Of a stretch of 64,000 nucleotides of DNA, positions 63,814 to 64,000 are shown one piece after another (positions within the stretch are counted from its first letter, which is position 1; every line of letters starts with the position of its first letter). The notes beneath the pieces are model-generated. The model did no database searches. It saw only the letters and a program-made list of their open reading frames with translations, and was not told where the DNA came from. Source of the DNA: Microtetraspora niveoalba (GTDB lineage: Bacteria > Actinomycetota > Actinomycetes > Streptosporangiales > Streptosporangiaceae). The stretch covers positions 116,059 to 180,058 of the forward strand of contig NZ_BBYM01000016.1 of assembly GCF_001570405.1 (NCBI RefSeq), read 5' to 3'. The position numbers and the translations under genes were made by a program.

Positions 63814-64000
63814 TCAGGGCTCGGCGGGGAGGTCCTTGAGGGTGGCGACCGCCTCCTCCACGGTGCCGCCGAGCCGGATCACTTCGGCGAGGTAGGCACG
63901 GGCGTGCTCCCTGATCAGGGTCTCCCGTGCCGTTCGGGGCTCGGGTTGCGCCAGCACACGGGTGCCGCCGCCTCGCTTCCCCGTGACGTATCCGCCCTGC
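63814..64000 (-). CDS. 3' end of an unknown protein, cut by the window edge
   Basis: The last 61 complete codons and the stop of a minus-strand gene whose start is beyond 64000. The visible end reads GGYVTGKRGGGTRVLAQPE, then ETLIREHARAYLAEVIRLGG, and finishes KDLPAEP. It is helical and charged, with no family I recognise. The 180 bases between it and the small membrane protein hold no gene I can see. Confidence 0.6.
   Translation of the reverse strand, partial: QGGYVTGKRGGGTRVLAQPEPRTARETLIREHARAYLAEVIRLGGTVEEAVATLKDLPAEP

Overview
The window is very GC-rich DNA with densely packed genes, GTG starts and short intergenic gaps. The gene families present (FCD-GntR, MocR, HelD, DesK-type two-component system, DUF4259, CsoR, LivF/M/G transporters, secreted collagenase with PKD and PPC domains) are those of a soil actinomycete. 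My best guess is the Streptosporangiales (Nonomuraea/Streptosporangium-like), but this is inferred from gene content and not from a marker gene. I see no rRNA, tRNA, CRISPR array, insertion sequence or phage gene.

Layout. (1) 1-10 kb holds ordinary accessory genes: a partial aldo/keto reductase, a HIBADH-like dehydrogenase, a flavin monooxygenase, a Tat-exported multicopper oxidase with a small membrane partner, a sensor kinase/response regulator pair, a MetX-like hydrolase, a CBS protein, and DUF4259 and DUF1697 proteins. (2) 10.1-33 kb is a catabolic island. It contains an LLM flavin oxidoreductase, two paralogous YtcJ-type amidohydrolases, two paralogous aldo/keto reductases, a zinc alcohol dehydrogenase, a complete branched-chain-type ABC importer (with a fused permease-ATPase), two alpha/beta hydrolases, an O-methyltransferase-SDR pair, and MarR and FCD-GntR regulators. 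It ends in a homoprotocatechuate-like meta-cleavage set: a class III extradiol dioxygenase, a semialdehyde dehydrogenase, a HpaI-type aldolase of the DapA fold, and an unusual FAH-RraA fusion protein. (3) 33-47 kb is mixed: secreted EEP nuclease/phosphatase, NAD-dependent DNA ligase, thiolase, MocR regulator with LysE exporter, AraC, hydrolase, SEC-C protein, GAF-LuxR regulator, acyl-CoA synthetase, SnoaL, LysR. (4) 47.5-53.6 kb has a secreted collagenase, a NUDIX hydrolase and a HelD-type helicase facing a TetR gene across a 36-bp palindrome. (5) 53.6-62 kb is a copper/sulfur-response block: a CstR-like repressor, an ADP-ribosylglycohydrolase, a CopZ/secreted protein/CopA operon, CsoR, an MFS exporter and a second HMA protein, with G/C-box operators. 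(6) 62-64 kb is repeat-rich with a NUDIX hydrolase, a small membrane-anchored protein and the 3' end of an unknown gene.

The catabolic island is the most interesting part. An AT-rich ATCGTAT-type motif, rare in this base composition, recurs at five places in it: four divergent promoter regions and one dioxygenase-hydrolase junction. The FCD-GntR gene is the last gene of the dioxygenase operon, so a single autoregulated regulon covering uptake, amide or ester cleavage, redox steps and ring cleavage is a reasonable hypothesis. The substrate is not known. Standard homoprotocatechuate genes for the isomerase (hpaF), hydratase (hpaH) and hydroxylase (hpaBC) are not in the window. All function calls rest on motif recognition by eye, not on database searches.
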